In this document: positions 17,445 through 25,184 of the stretch, one piece after another | Layout: every line of letters begins with the position of its first letter | How positions within the stretch are numbered: the stretch's first letter is position 1 | NCBI GenBank assembly: GCA_964397205.1 | Contig: CAYNIT010000012.1 | Coordinates: 1-38,305, forward strand | Direction: 5' to 3' | DNA: 38,305 bases | Source: Phaeodactylibacter sp964397205 | GTDB lineage: Bacteria; Bacteroidota; Bacteroidia; Chitinophagales; Saprospiraceae | Program-made: the position numbers and the translations under genes | Notes under the pieces: model-generated | Databases searched by the model: none | Told to the model about the DNA's origin: nothing | The model's input: only the letters and a program-made list of their open reading frames with translations

Positions 17445-19574
17445 TTACTGTTCTGGATACGGTTCTACACCTGCCTTTGCCGCTGCATTGGCAGGCAGCA
17501 GGCTGACAGCGGCGCCGCCTCCCGGCGCAAGTTGCAGCTGCAGGGTAGTTTGCGCGTCTACGAGATATTCCTCGAGGACGATAGCCGCCGGGTTGTTATC
17601 CCAGTGCGCGGCATCGGCATCCCGGTAGATGCGGGCGATGTAGTCCTGGCCCTCGGGCAGAAAACTAAGCGGTGCTTCTAGTGCCCTCGGGTTTTCGTCG
17701 GTGATGCTGCCCAGAAACCATCGGCGCGTGCCGCGTTCTTGCCGGGCGATGGTGACGTAATCGCCCACTTCGCCATTCAGTACCCGGCTTTGTTCCCAGT
17801 CTACGCCCACTTCGCGGATGAACTGGAAAGCGGGTTCTCCTTCGTAATGCTCCGGCAGGTCTGCCGCCATCTGCACCGGGCTGTAGATCACAACGTACAG
17901 CGCCAGTTGCTGGGCGAGAGTAGTATTGACCTGGCTTTCCGCTTTGTAGGGCGACAACTTGATATTGAAAATACCTGGCGTGTAATCGATGGGCCCGCTC
18001 AGCATGCGCGTGAAGGCAACCGTAGGCAAGTGATCCGGCGGGTTGCCGCCATCATCAGCCCAGGCGTTGAATTCTTGGCCGCGCAGCCCCTCCCGGGAAA
18101 TGGCATTGGGAAAAGTGCGCCGCAGGCCCGTAGCTTTGATGGGCTCGTGGGCGTTGATGGCTATCTGATGCGCTGCTGCTTTTTCCAGCACCCTTCGGTA
18201 GTGGTTGACCATCCACTGCCCGTGGTGGTACTCGCCTTTGGGGATTATTGTGCCTACGTAACCCGTTTTGACGGTGTGAATGCCCAGGCGTTCCATCAAC
18301 CGGTAGGCGGTATCTAGCTGCTCCTCGTAGGTGCGGGGAGCAGCGGAGGTCTCATGGTGCATGATGAGGTCAACTCCCTTTGCTTTGCCGTAGCGCACCA
18401 CTTCCTCCAAGTCGTAGTCTTCGTAGGGGGTAATGAAGTCGAAGACGCCTTCGCGGTCTTCAAAGCCAATCCAGTGTTCCCAGCCGGTGTTCCAGCCCTC
18501 CACCAGTACCGCCCCTATGTTGTTGGCGGCGGCAAAGTCGATGTACCGCTTGGCGTTTTCGGTGGTAGCGCCGTGTTTGCCGCTGGCCATATCCCAACTG
18601 GACTTGCCGAGGTGCATTTCCCACCAAATGCCGATGTATTTGGTAGGCTGGAACCAATCTACTGCGCCCAATTGGTTAGGCTCGTTGAGGTTGACGATGA
18701 GGCGGCTTTTGATCAAGCCGGCGGCATCGGGGCTGAATTGCACACTGCGCCAGGGGGTATGGAAAGGCAGTTGCCGCTTCACTTTGTACCCCAGCCGCTC
18801 GGAGCCGACGAGGGCGCTGCTCAGGCGGAGGGCAGCGGTATCGACTTTAAGGGTCATGCCGGCGTAGTCGGTCAGGTTGGCCTCGTGGAAGCTCAGGTGC
18901 AGCCCCGATGCTGTGCGCATGGTGACGGGCGTATTCACAGCATTATGGGGAATGTAAGTTTGCGCCAGGTTGGGGTGGCCCCGTTGGCTTATAGCGTCAA
19001 TTTGCGATACTTTGGTCTCGTTGTAGAGATGCTCATAAATATCCCAGTCGCCGGGAATCCACCAGCAGTCGTGGTCGCCGGTAAGCTGAAATTCGGTGAG
19101 TTCTTCCGTTATGACAGCTTCCTCCCAGCCCTCTTGATCGGGGAAGGCGTAGCGGAAGCCGAGGCCATCGTCGTACAGGCGGAAAGTAAGGCGCAGTTCG
19201 CGCTCGGGAGGTGGTATTTCGCGCAGCTGTACGGAAAGCTCTCGGTAATGGTTGCGTACTTTGCGCTGCTCTCCCCAGGGCATTTCCCATTCATCATCCA
19301 CCATTCGGCTGTTTTTGGATATGACCTCAAAGCCTTCCTGCAAACGGGCAGCGTCTTTGAATTCAAATCCCAGCCTTGAAGTATCGATGACTGTTTCTTC
19401 CTGCACCAGCAGCCGGTAGGCCGGGCTGCCGTTTTCGGTTAAAAAAAACTGCAGTTGGGCTTCTCCTCCGGGAGCGTCCAGGCGGATGGCATCAGGCTCG
19501 CCGCCTTCGTGCCGGCAGCTGCTCAGGGCAAACAGTGCCGAGAAAGCGAGCAATAAACAATTGGTGGGTCTCAT
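17445..19574 (-). CDS. GH97 alpha-glucosidase lipoprotein, SusB-type (inverting)
   Basis: 709 aa from the ATG at 19574. GH97 enzymes cleave alpha-glucosidic bonds of malto-oligosaccharides. The start begins a lipoprotein signal MRPTNCLLLAFSALFALSSC with the lipidated Cys at 20; the frame stays open a further 129 codons upstream but that stretch looks non-coding. An N-terminal beta-sandwich (about 30-300) is followed by the (beta/alpha)8 barrel (about 310-600) and a C-terminal beta domain. Three acidic residues stand out: Glu408 (HHETS), Glu477 (NAHEP) and Glu501 (GQEFN). Their spacing (69, 24) equals that of SusB Glu439, Glu508 and Glu532, which are base and acid of inverting GH97 (numbers from memory). 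The retaining type has an Asp after VKxD; here it is VKTGYVG. It stands alone with its own terminator and no SusC/SusD neighbours. Confidence 0.93.
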   Translation of the reverse strand: MRPTNCLLLAFSALFALSSCRHEGGEPDAIRLDAPGGEAQLQFFLTENGSPAYRLLVQEETVIDTSRLGFEFKDAARLQEGFEVISKNSRMVDDEWEMPWGEQRKVRNHYRELSVQLREIPPPERELRLTFRLYDDGLGFRYAFPDQEGWEEAVITEELTEFQLTGDHDCWWIPGDWDIYEHLYNETKVSQIDAISQRGHPNLAQTYIPHNAVNTPVTMRTASGLHLSFHEANLTDYAGMTLKVDTAALRLSSALVGSERLGYKVKRQLPFHTPWRSVQFSPDAAGLIKSRLIVNLNEPNQLGAVDWFQPTKYIGIWWEMHLGKSSWDMASGKHGATTENAKRYIDFAAANNIGAVLVEGWNTGWEHWIGFEDREGVFDFITPYEDYDLEEVVRYGKAKGVDLIMHHETSAAPRTYEEQLDTAYRLMERLGIHTVKTGYVGTIIPKGEYHHGQWMVNHYRRVLEKAAAHQIAINAHEPIKATGLRRTFPNAISREGLRGQEFNAWADDGGNPPDHLPTVAFTRMLSGPIDYTPGIFNIKLSPYKAESQVNTTLAQQLALYVVIYSPVQMAADLPEHYEGEPAFQFIREVGVDWEQSRVLNGEVGDYVTIARQERGTRRWFLGSITDENPRALEAPLSFLPEGQDYIARIYRDADAAHWDNNPAAIVLEEYLVDAQTTLQLQLAPGGGAAVSLLPANAAAKAGVEPYPEQ

Positions 19575-20011
19575 GAAAGCTGGTTTTTTGCTAGCTAATT
19601 TAGGATAAAGCCAGTGGATTGATGCATAAATGGTTGGCCATTTCCCCGATAAGAGGCGGGGGATGGGGGCTAGCGGGGAACAACAGTCCTTTGTATGTCC
19701 TCCTGTGGCCTTCCCAAGCGACAGGGGCCTTCGAGATAAATTTGAAAAAAAACAATATACATCTGTAACCATTTGAACAGGCCCGCCGTAAACTCTTGCA
19801 AGAATTGTCATCAACCCCATCAAAGTTGACATCCCACTGTGCTTCGCGCTTCCCTTCCCGGAGTACAAGGAGTGGGCAAGAGTTTTGCGAAGGGCTTTTC
19901 TGCCGAACTGGAGAACGGTTGTTGCAGTTTGTTCCTTCTTCATCGGTATATCCCCCTCCATCTACATGCTGCCTTTTGGTACCATTTTAATACTTAAACC
20001 TGTATACCGAT
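19575..20011. other. Gene-free stretch between divergent GH97 and PorG-like genes
   Basis: 437 bases without a convincing gene: the open frames here are short and resemble no family. It should hold the promoters of both flanking genes, but I find no exact TAnnTTTG box. The one clear structure is a perfect 10-base inverted repeat, AAACTCTTGC (19790-19799) and GCAAGAGTTT (19876-19885), with a crossing 6-base pairing CTTCGC (19842-19847) and GCGAAG (19887-19892). A T-rich stretch lies near 19735-19755. Confidence 0.5.
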
Positions 20012-20686
20012 ATGAAACCTTTATCGATTGTGTTGGCCATGCTGGCGATGCCCCTCGCCCTGTCTGCCCAGCCGCTTTTAGAAGGCGGGTTGTTTTTAGG
20101 GGTCGCGAATTATCAAGGAGAGTTCACCCGTACGGCTGCTCCCAATTTGTCTGAGAACAATCTGGCAGTTGGCTTGTCGGCCCGGCACTACCTGGATTTT
20201 AAGCATTCCATACGGGCAAACCTCATCTACGGGAAGATCAGCGGTTCGGATGTGAATTACGAAAACCGGCGGCAGCGCGGCTATCAGTTTGAGACCACGC
20301 TACTCGAGATTTCCGTAATGGGAGAATGGGAGCCGATCGGCGAAAACCGCCACCGCTCCAACCCGACATTCAAGAGTCGCCTTTCTCCTTACTTGTTTGG
20401 TGGGATTGGGCTTACGGTCATACAGCCGGAAGTGGACTTTGGAGGGAGCTCGGAGCAGGAGGGCGTACAGGAGGATCTAGAAGCGGGCTACAGCCAAGTC
20501 CAGATAGCGATGCCATTGGGAGCCGGCCTGAAGGTCCGTTTAGATAAAGATTGGGTAGGAGCCCTGGAAATAGGCATGAGGGCGCCGTTCACGGATTACC
20601 TCGATGGCGTGAGCCAGGCGGGCAATCCCCAGGGCAATGATTGGTACCTCTTCGGAGGTGCCAGTTTCAACTACCGCATCAAATAA
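20012..20686 (+). CDS. PorG-like (DUF6089) outer-membrane beta-barrel protein
   Basis: 224 aa with a cleavable signal peptide (1-19, ending ALSA before QP) and no lipobox. The body is an 8-stranded-type barrel with alternating hydrophobic strands ending in an aromatic-rich strand (WYLFGGASFNYRIK). Family signatures of DUF6089 are visible in order: GLFLGVANYQGEF, LIYGKISGSD followed by RRQRGYQFET, SPYLFGGIGLTVIQP, and RAPFTDYLDGVSQ then NDWYLFGG. PorG of Porphyromonas, an outer-membrane partner of the PorKN ring of the T9SS, belongs to this family (established knowledge). Whether this copy is the PorG orthologue or a paralogue cannot be decided here, as no other por genes adjoin it. It is a single gene, divergent from the GH97 gene. 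Confidence 0.82.
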   Translation: MKPLSIVLAMLAMPLALSAQPLLEGGLFLGVANYQGEFTRTAAPNLSENNLAVGLSARHYLDFKHSIRANLIYGKISGSDVNYENRRQRGYQFETTLLEISVMGEWEPIGENRHRSNPTFKSRLSPYLFGGIGLTVIQPEVDFGGSSEQEGVQEDLEAGYSQVQIAMPLGAGLKVRLDKDWVGALEIGMRAPFTDYLDGVSQAGNPQGNDWYLFGGASFNYRIK

Positions 20687-20845
20687 GCCATACACTACGA
20701 GTGGAGGGGCGTAAGGCTGCGGGCGTTCAGCACTTGTGCACTGCTTGCTATAAGCACTTCGGTACAGCACGGGCTGTTTGTCAAGCTGTTTTGCCCCTCA
20801 TTTTTACGCTTATTTTCATCAGTTTTTTCATAGTATAGGGATACC

Positions 20846-20904
20846 GCCGTATCGGCCGATGCTTTAACAGTAAGACTGGGGCAGGCGCCGATGCGGCTTT
20901 TTTT
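20846..20904 (+). terminator. Possible terminator between porG-like gene and sirtuin gene
   Basis: A small stem GCCG-ATG-CGGC (20887-20897) is followed on the + strand by seven T's, and another hairpin GATAC-CGCC-GTATC (20840-20853) lies just before. GCCGATGC occurs twice as a direct repeat. The stem is weak, and the T-run touches the sirtuin stop codon on the other strand. It is the only terminator-like element in the 216-base gap after the porG-like gene. Confidence 0.35.
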
Positions 20905-21592
20905 ATCCCAACAGCTCTTCAATCACCTTGGGCACGCCTTCGGTAGCGGGCGCGTCGATCACTTCCAGCTCGGCAATTTGGCTGAGCTCGTAGTTGATGG
21001 AAGGCTTGGGGTCGACGTAGTAGAATTTCCGGGCGTTGTCCGCCAGGGCAACCAGCCCAGCCGCCGGGTATACCTGCATGGAACTGCCGATGATGATGAC
21101 GACATCAGCCTGGTGTACTTCCATAGCGGCATGTTGCAGCATGGGCACCGCCTCGCCGAACCAAACGATGTGGGGCCGCAATTGATGCCCTTCCTCGCAG
21201 GTGTGGCCGATGTGCAAGTCTTCTTTCCACTCGTACACCAAGTCCGGCTTGCCGGTGCTGCGCGCTTTGAACAGCTCCCCGTGCAGATGGATGACCCGCT
21301 GACTGCCTGCCCGCTCGTGCAAATCGTCTACATTCTGGGTGATCACACTCAGCTCGTACTGCTGCTCGAGTTCCGTCAGCAGCTGGTGCCCGGTATTGGG
21401 GGCTGCCTCGTGCAGTTGCCGCCTCCTTTGATTGTAGAAGTCCAGAACGAGTTCAGGATTGGCGGCCCAGGCCTGTGGTGATGCTACTTCCATCACATCG
21501 TGCCCTTCCCACAATCCATCATCGTCTCGAAAAGTCTTGATGCCGCTTTCCGCGCTCATGCCGGCACCTGTCAAAACCGCAATTTTTTCCAT
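20903..21592 (-). CDS. Sir2-family NAD+-dependent protein deacylase (class III, CobB-like)
   Basis: 229 aa, a compact bacterial sirtuin that removes acyl groups from lysine using NAD+, giving nicotinamide and O-acyl-ADP-ribose. The Rossmann motif TGAGMSAESGIKTFR (8-22), the TQNVDDLHERAG motif and the catalytic His in VIHLHGE are intact, as is GSSMQVYPAAGL for NAD binding. Tyr53 and Arg56 (FYNQRR) match the Tyr-x-x-Arg pair that defines class III sirtuins and favours succinyl or malonyl lysine (family knowledge). The usual four zinc cysteines are missing: only one Cys is seen in the small domain, as in other zinc-less members. A promoter box lies just upstream (21609-21616), back-to-back with that of the unknown secreted protein. 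Confidence 0.93.
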   Translation of the reverse strand: MEKIAVLTGAGMSAESGIKTFRDDDGLWEGHDVMEVASPQAWAANPELVLDFYNQRRRQLHEAAPNTGHQLLTELEQQYELSVITQNVDDLHERAGSQRVIHLHGELFKARSTGKPDLVYEWKEDLHIGHTCEEGHQLRPHIVWFGEAVPMLQHAAMEVHQADVVIIIGSSMQVYPAAGLVALADNARKFYYVDPKPSINYELSQIAELEVIDAPATEGVPKVIEELLG

Positions 21593-21608
21593 AGCCTATG
21601 TTTTTCAT

Positions 21609-21616
21609 CAAATATA
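21609..21616 (-). promoter_or_regulatory. Bacteroidota-type -7 box of the sirtuin gene
   Basis: Minus-strand TATATTTG (exact TAnnTTTG) lies 17 bases upstream of the sirtuin ATG, implying a very short leader. Directly upstream of it is the perfect palindrome CTCGATATCGAG (21617-21628). Confidence 0.6.
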
Positions 21617-21648
21617 CTCGATATCGAGCAGTCTGCCATTAAAATGGC
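21617..21648. promoter_or_regulatory. Two palindromes between back-to-back promoters
   Basis: CTCGATATCGAG (21617-21628, perfect) and GCCATT-AA-AATGGC (21635-21648) fill the space between the minus-strand -7 box and the plus-strand -7 box at 21649-21656. A dimeric regulator bound here would cover the spacer of both promoters. The function is inference. Confidence 0.45.
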
Positions 21649-21656
21649 TATATTTG
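21649..21656 (+). promoter_or_regulatory. Bacteroidota-type -7 box for the 21696 gene
   Basis: Plus-strand TATATTTG (exact TAnnTTTG), about 40 bases before the ATG at 21696. It is placed symmetrically to the sirtuin promoter. No clear -33 TTG is seen. Confidence 0.55.
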
Positions 21657-21695
21657 CAGTTTGGCACCTTCTACCCGCCTTTTTTCATCATCCCA

Positions 21696-22286
21696 ATGGA
21701 CATGTACAGGACAACAGGCATATTAACATTAGGGCTTATGCTTGCTACGGCTGGCTTCTCGCAGCAGCCGGAGCTATGGTCCCTGGCCGATATGGCGGGC
21801 TTGTGCCGGGAATACCGGCCCAAGGGCCCCGTCTCCGGCAGCAATGTCCCCTGCTCGGACTGCGAGCTTTATTGGGTAATGCTGCAAGGGCAATTGCCCC
21901 GCCCGGATTTGTTTTTCGTAGAGGTGCGTTCTCCGTACCATTGTGGCTCCGGCGGCTGCACCGGCAGCGTTTTTCAACGGTACAGCGAAGGCTACCGGAA
22001 GTTGTTCAGCCTCTTTGGGCGCATTGACCGGGAGCGGTCTCGGCCCGAAGCCAGTCCTCCCGTCATCGTCTACCAGCATGATTTGTCTCCTCGTTACGAC
22101 TTTACCGGCGACGGCGCTGCGGATCGGGCTACGGTCTGGGCCAAGTACCGTTGGCAATCCAGCTCGCGCCGGTTTTTCCTATTTGACATAATTCGCATAG
22201 AGGCCGGCGGCCGTTCGATACCTCTACGGGGCTGGCGGGAGCGCCTGCTGCAGGCCTGGCATCAGGAATCGCCCTGGCTCTATTGA
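21696..22286 (+). CDS. Secreted protein of unknown function, cysteine-containing
   Basis: 196 aa from the ATG at 21696 (a second ATG at 21702 is equally good). The frame is open upstream but there only mirrors the sirtuin gene. A signal peptide (about 1-24, TTGILTLGLMLATAGFSQQ) suggests export. The mature part has five cysteines early on (LCREY, VPCSDCELYW, YHCGSGGC), followed by an alpha/beta-looking region ending FFLFDIIRIEAGGR. CSDC and CGSGGC could form disulfides or bind a metal; I recognise no family. It has its own promoter box and ends in a 7-base convergent overlap with the glycosyltransferase gene (22280-22286). Expression of such a gene is likely, function not assignable. Confidence 0.65.
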   Translation: MDMYRTTGILTLGLMLATAGFSQQPELWSLADMAGLCREYRPKGPVSGSNVPCSDCELYWVMLQGQLPRPDLFFVEVRSPYHCGSGGCTGSVFQRYSEGYRKLFSLFGRIDRERSRPEASPPVIVYQHDLSPRYDFTGDGAADRATVWAKYRWQSSSRRFFLFDIIRIEAGGRSIPLRGWRERLLQAWHQESPWLY

Positions 22287-23182
22287 TACCCCCGCAGGTA
22301 ACGCAGCAGCAAGCCGAGCTTGTAAAGGTCGAACAGCCGCAGCTGTGGCCAGGAGGAGCAAAGCTGCCGCCTCAGGGCCGGTTCCAGCAATGGCCAGGCG
22401 CCCAGCAGCAGCCGGGCACCCGATGAGCGCCGCAAACGGAGCGCCCAGGTCAGAAGCCGTGCCTCGATGCCACTGCCCTGCAGATGCAGAAAGGCGAGAT
22501 TCTCCAGCGCCTGCTGGGATTTATGGAGGAATGCCTCGGCGGGCTCCAGCCCGCTGTGCAGCAGGGGGTTGTCCAAATGCTTTATCGGAACAGCCCGCTG
22601 CCGCAGCTCCATGCCGAATAGGGTGTCTTCGTGGCCATACTGCCGCAGGCGTTCGTCAAAACCAATAGCTTGAAACAGCTGCCTTGGAATCAGAAAGTTG
22701 TTGGTCATAAAGCTGTGGTAGGGCTGTTCCTGGCGTTCTTCAGCGGACAGGGCTTCCCTACGGCGGCCGTATTCCCAATGCAGCAGCAAGGCCGGGTCGG
22801 AGGGCGGTTCAGCCTGGTACACCCGCCCGCCGTACAGTAGCGTATCCGGTGCCAAGGCATCCGCGTAGGTGCGTAAATAGCTAGAATCGGGCACCGCAGA
22901 ATCGCAGTCCAAGAACAGCAAATAGTCGTGTTGGGCTTCCCGTGCCAGCAGATTCCGGATGCGCGCTCTGCCGAGATTGTTGGGCAAGAGGTGGTAATAC
23001 ACACCGGGCAGCTCGCTCACCGCCGCGTTCTGGCCCTGGAATTTGGATTCCGAAGCATCATCGAAACAGAGGATTTCCACCGGCATAGCCAACTGCGCAG
23101 CCTGCTGCTGCAAATCCCGCACCAGGGGCCGGATGTCGAAGTTGTAGACCGGGATGAGTATGGAAAGAGTGAAATTCGGCAT
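22280..23182 (-). CDS. Family 2 glycosyltransferase (GT-A fold)
   Basis: 300 aa. It starts in the GT2 manner (TLSILIPVYNFDIRPLVRDL), followed by EILCFDDASES, NNLGRARIRNLL and the metal/nucleotide-sugar motif LLFLDCDSA (D-x-D). An acceptor-site segment follows (about 190-225: GFDERLRQYGHEDTLFGMEL, with the ED pair as in other GT2). There is no membrane helix, so it should be soluble or peripheral on the cytoplasmic face. The donor sugar and acceptor cannot be told. The gene is alone on its strand and not within a polysaccharide cluster. It overlaps the preceding convergent gene by 7 bases. Confidence 0.88.
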   Translation of the reverse strand: MPNFTLSILIPVYNFDIRPLVRDLQQQAAQLAMPVEILCFDDASESKFQGQNAAVSELPGVYYHLLPNNLGRARIRNLLAREAQHDYLLFLDCDSAVPDSSYLRTYADALAPDTLLYGGRVYQAEPPSDPALLLHWEYGRRREALSAEERQEQPYHSFMTNNFLIPRQLFQAIGFDERLRQYGHEDTLFGMELRQRAVPIKHLDNPLLHSGLEPAEAFLHKSQQALENLAFLHLQGSGIEARLLTWALRLRRSSGARLLLGAWPLLEPALRRQLCSSWPQLRLFDLYKLGLLLRYLRGYQ

Positions 23183-23226
23183 TCCTGCACCGCTTTATGT
23201 TGCAAAAAGCGCAATTTCTGGCAGTA

Positions 23227-23251
23227 TAGCCCCAGATTTTTGGGGCTTTTT
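23227..23251 (+). terminator. Terminator-like hairpin upstream of the amylase-like gene
   Basis: AGCCCCA (23228-23234) pairs with TGGGGCT (23241-23247), loop GATTTT, followed by TTTTT on the + strand. It has all parts of an intrinsic terminator, but no + strand gene precedes it within 900 bases: the glycosyltransferase here is on the other strand. It may stop antisense transcription or act as a leader attenuator for the gene at 23319. Confidence 0.6.
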
Positions 23252-23318
23252 TGTAAATTTAGTCCAACCCTAGGACAGATTCCGCATTCATACATCCAAT
23301 CAAGCCAGGCCGATTATA

Positions 23319-25184
23319 ATGGGAAAACAATTTTTTGTGGCTGCCGCAGCGCTGTTGCTGCTAGCACCCTTGCTACCTGCACAAGATTTTATCCTTCAGG
23401 GATGTTACTGGAGCTGCCCGGAGGACGAACCCGGCAGCATGCCAGATTCCTCCACCCTCGCTTTTTGGACCGGCCGCATGGCCCGGCAAGCGCCGGAGCT
23501 TTCCCACGCTGGGTTCACTTATCTGTGGCTGCCCCGGCTTAACTTGCCCGCGCCAGCTCCTGTGCAGAGGTTGCTCAGCGAACTGCGGGAGCACAGCATT
23601 CAGCCGATCGCGGAAATTGACCTGCGGGCCGACAGCGCAGGCACCTTGAAAAGCCAGGCCGAGCAATTGAAGGATGCCCTTGATCTCCAATCCTTCAGCG
23701 TCATCAGCCGGGATGATTTCTCCCCGGCTGCTTACGCCCGTGCCATTCATACCCTGTACCGGCAAAGCTTATCCCCGGACTTGCTCATCAAAGGATCGCC
23801 AAGCCTGGGCGCAGAGGCGCAACTGCAACAATGGCTCATCGAGCTGCTGCAGCGCCTGCCCGAAAAGGCGGCTTCCGAGATTAGCCCGAGGGTTTATGAC
23901 TATGAACTGCGGGAGGCACTGCGCAGAGCCTCTGCCGATTCTACCTACGACGTACGGCTCATCTTCGAGCGCAGCCTGCGGGACAACAGTGCGTTATCCG
24001 GCCACAATATCGTCACTCTGGTCAATCATCCGGCTTACAAAAACCAAAACGGCGAAAGGGGCGACCGCGATGATGTCATCCTCTTCCCGCTGCTGGCTTA
24101 CGCCTACATTCTCACCAACAGCCAAATTGGGCTGCCGTCTGTCTTCTACGCCGACTACTACGGCGGAGCGTCGGAGCTGGAGGGCTACTTGGACAAGGTG
24201 CCGCTGCGGCAGCAGATCGATCAGATAATCGCCGCCCACCGGGAGTACCTATTCAATTCCACCTCCGTAGAGTACCTCAACCGACGCGGGACGGATAAGG
24301 CAAGCCGCTACGCTAGCGGAGATTCTACCCGGGTGCTGATTTATCAAATGGACGGAAATAGCACTCCTGCGGGCTTGGCGAACCATCCCTCCGGCAGCAA
24401 AGATGCCCTGGTGGCGATTAATTTCGGCGGGGACACCCTGCGGGTGGTGCAAGAGCTGAACATGGCCAATGTGCAGCCGAAGGATTACTTCACGGATATC
24501 CTTGGGCAATCTTTGACGGCTCGGGCTACCGTCCAGGCCTACGATTCCGCAGCTGCCGTGCCCAACGCGCTGGAGCTGCTGCTGCCGCCGCATTCTTACT
24601 CTATTTGGATACAGGGTAGGGCCAAACGGGTGATGCCCAGCCGGGTTGCGCTCAGTGCTGACCCCCATGCGGACTATATAGAGCTCAGCTGGGAGGTCGC
24701 CTACGAGCGCAAAGTGCTCGGTTACGAGCTGGAACGCTCCGTCTCCGGCGGCCCCTACGAAAAGATCGGCAGCCTGCGCCCCCTCGGCAATGGGGAGGCT
24801 TCTGCTTCCTACCTGTTTCTCGATCGGGATGTGTTCCCTAACGAAGCGCTGGCCTACCGGGTCAAAATCCTAGATACCGAAGGCGGGTATGAGTACAGCC
24901 CGGTAAAACGCACCAAGCTGCAGGAGCGCAAACTGAATTTCGAGCTGATGGAGTCAGAAAAGCCCTGGGAAAAAGCCATTCGGGTCATCAGCAATTACGA
25001 TGCGGAAGCCAGGCTTACTGTCTTCAATGCGGATGGAGAAGCGGTCTTTTCCAAGCAGCAAACCCTGCATCGGGGCGAGAACCGGGCCCGGGTAGACTTG
25101 TCCGCGCTGCCGCAAGGCGTTTATTTTATCAGCTTCCAAACTGGACAAAAGCGCCGCTGGAGCACTAAAGTGGTCAAGCTATAG
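23319..25184 (+). CDS. T9SS-secreted GH13 alpha-amylase-like protein, probably catalytically inactive
   Basis: 621 aa. A signal peptide (1-21, ending LLPAQ) leads into a barrel domain that follows the alpha-amylase order: FILQGCYWSCPED, AGFTYLWLPRL, VYDYELREAL, then YAYILTN and GLPSVFYADYYGG. The catalytic parts are altered. Region I (normally DxxxNH) reads IAEIDLRAD; no GxRxD nucleophile motif is found; the GEYW-type acid region reads IKGSPSLG; and the VDNHD motif reads LVNHPAY (Asn236, His237, Pro238). A beta domain (about 400-430), an FN3-like domain (about 435-530) and a type A T9SS sorting domain follow (about 540-621, ending GVYFISFQ and KVVKL). It probably binds rather than cuts alpha-glucans (inference). 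It ends in a 6-base convergent overlap with rimM. Confidence 0.85.
   Translation: MGKQFFVAAAALLLLAPLLPAQDFILQGCYWSCPEDEPGSMPDSSTLAFWTGRMARQAPELSHAGFTYLWLPRLNLPAPAPVQRLLSELREHSIQPIAEIDLRADSAGTLKSQAEQLKDALDLQSFSVISRDDFSPAAYARAIHTLYRQSLSPDLLIKGSPSLGAEAQLQQWLIELLQRLPEKAASEISPRVYDYELREALRRASADSTYDVRLIFERSLRDNSALSGHNIVTLVNHPAYKNQNGERGDRDDVILFPLLAYAYILTNSQIGLPSVFYADYYGGASELEGYLDKVPLRQQIDQIIAAHREYLFNSTSVEYLNRRGTDKASRYASGDSTRVLIYQMDGNSTPAGLANHPSGSKDALVAINFGGDTLRVVQELNMANVQPKDYFTDILGQSLTARATVQAYDSAAAVPNALELLLPPHSYSIWIQGRAKRVMPSRVALSADPHADYIELSWEVAYERKVLGYELERSVSGGPYEKIGSLRPLGNGEASASYLFLDRDVFPNEALAYRVKILDTEGGYEYSPVKRTKLQERKLNFELMESEKPWEKAIRVISNYDAEARLTVFNADGEAVFSKQQTLHRGENRARVDLSALPQGVYFISFQTGQKRRWSTKVVKL

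Noticed and set aside
18354..19379. 341-codon open frame on the + strand opposite the GH97 gene
   Set aside because: Antisense shadow; the GH97 frame carries the catalytic motifs.
19575..19961. N-terminal extension of the GH97 protein by 129 residues
   Set aside because: The ATG at 19574 starts a proper lipoprotein signal; the extension has no domain and unusual composition.
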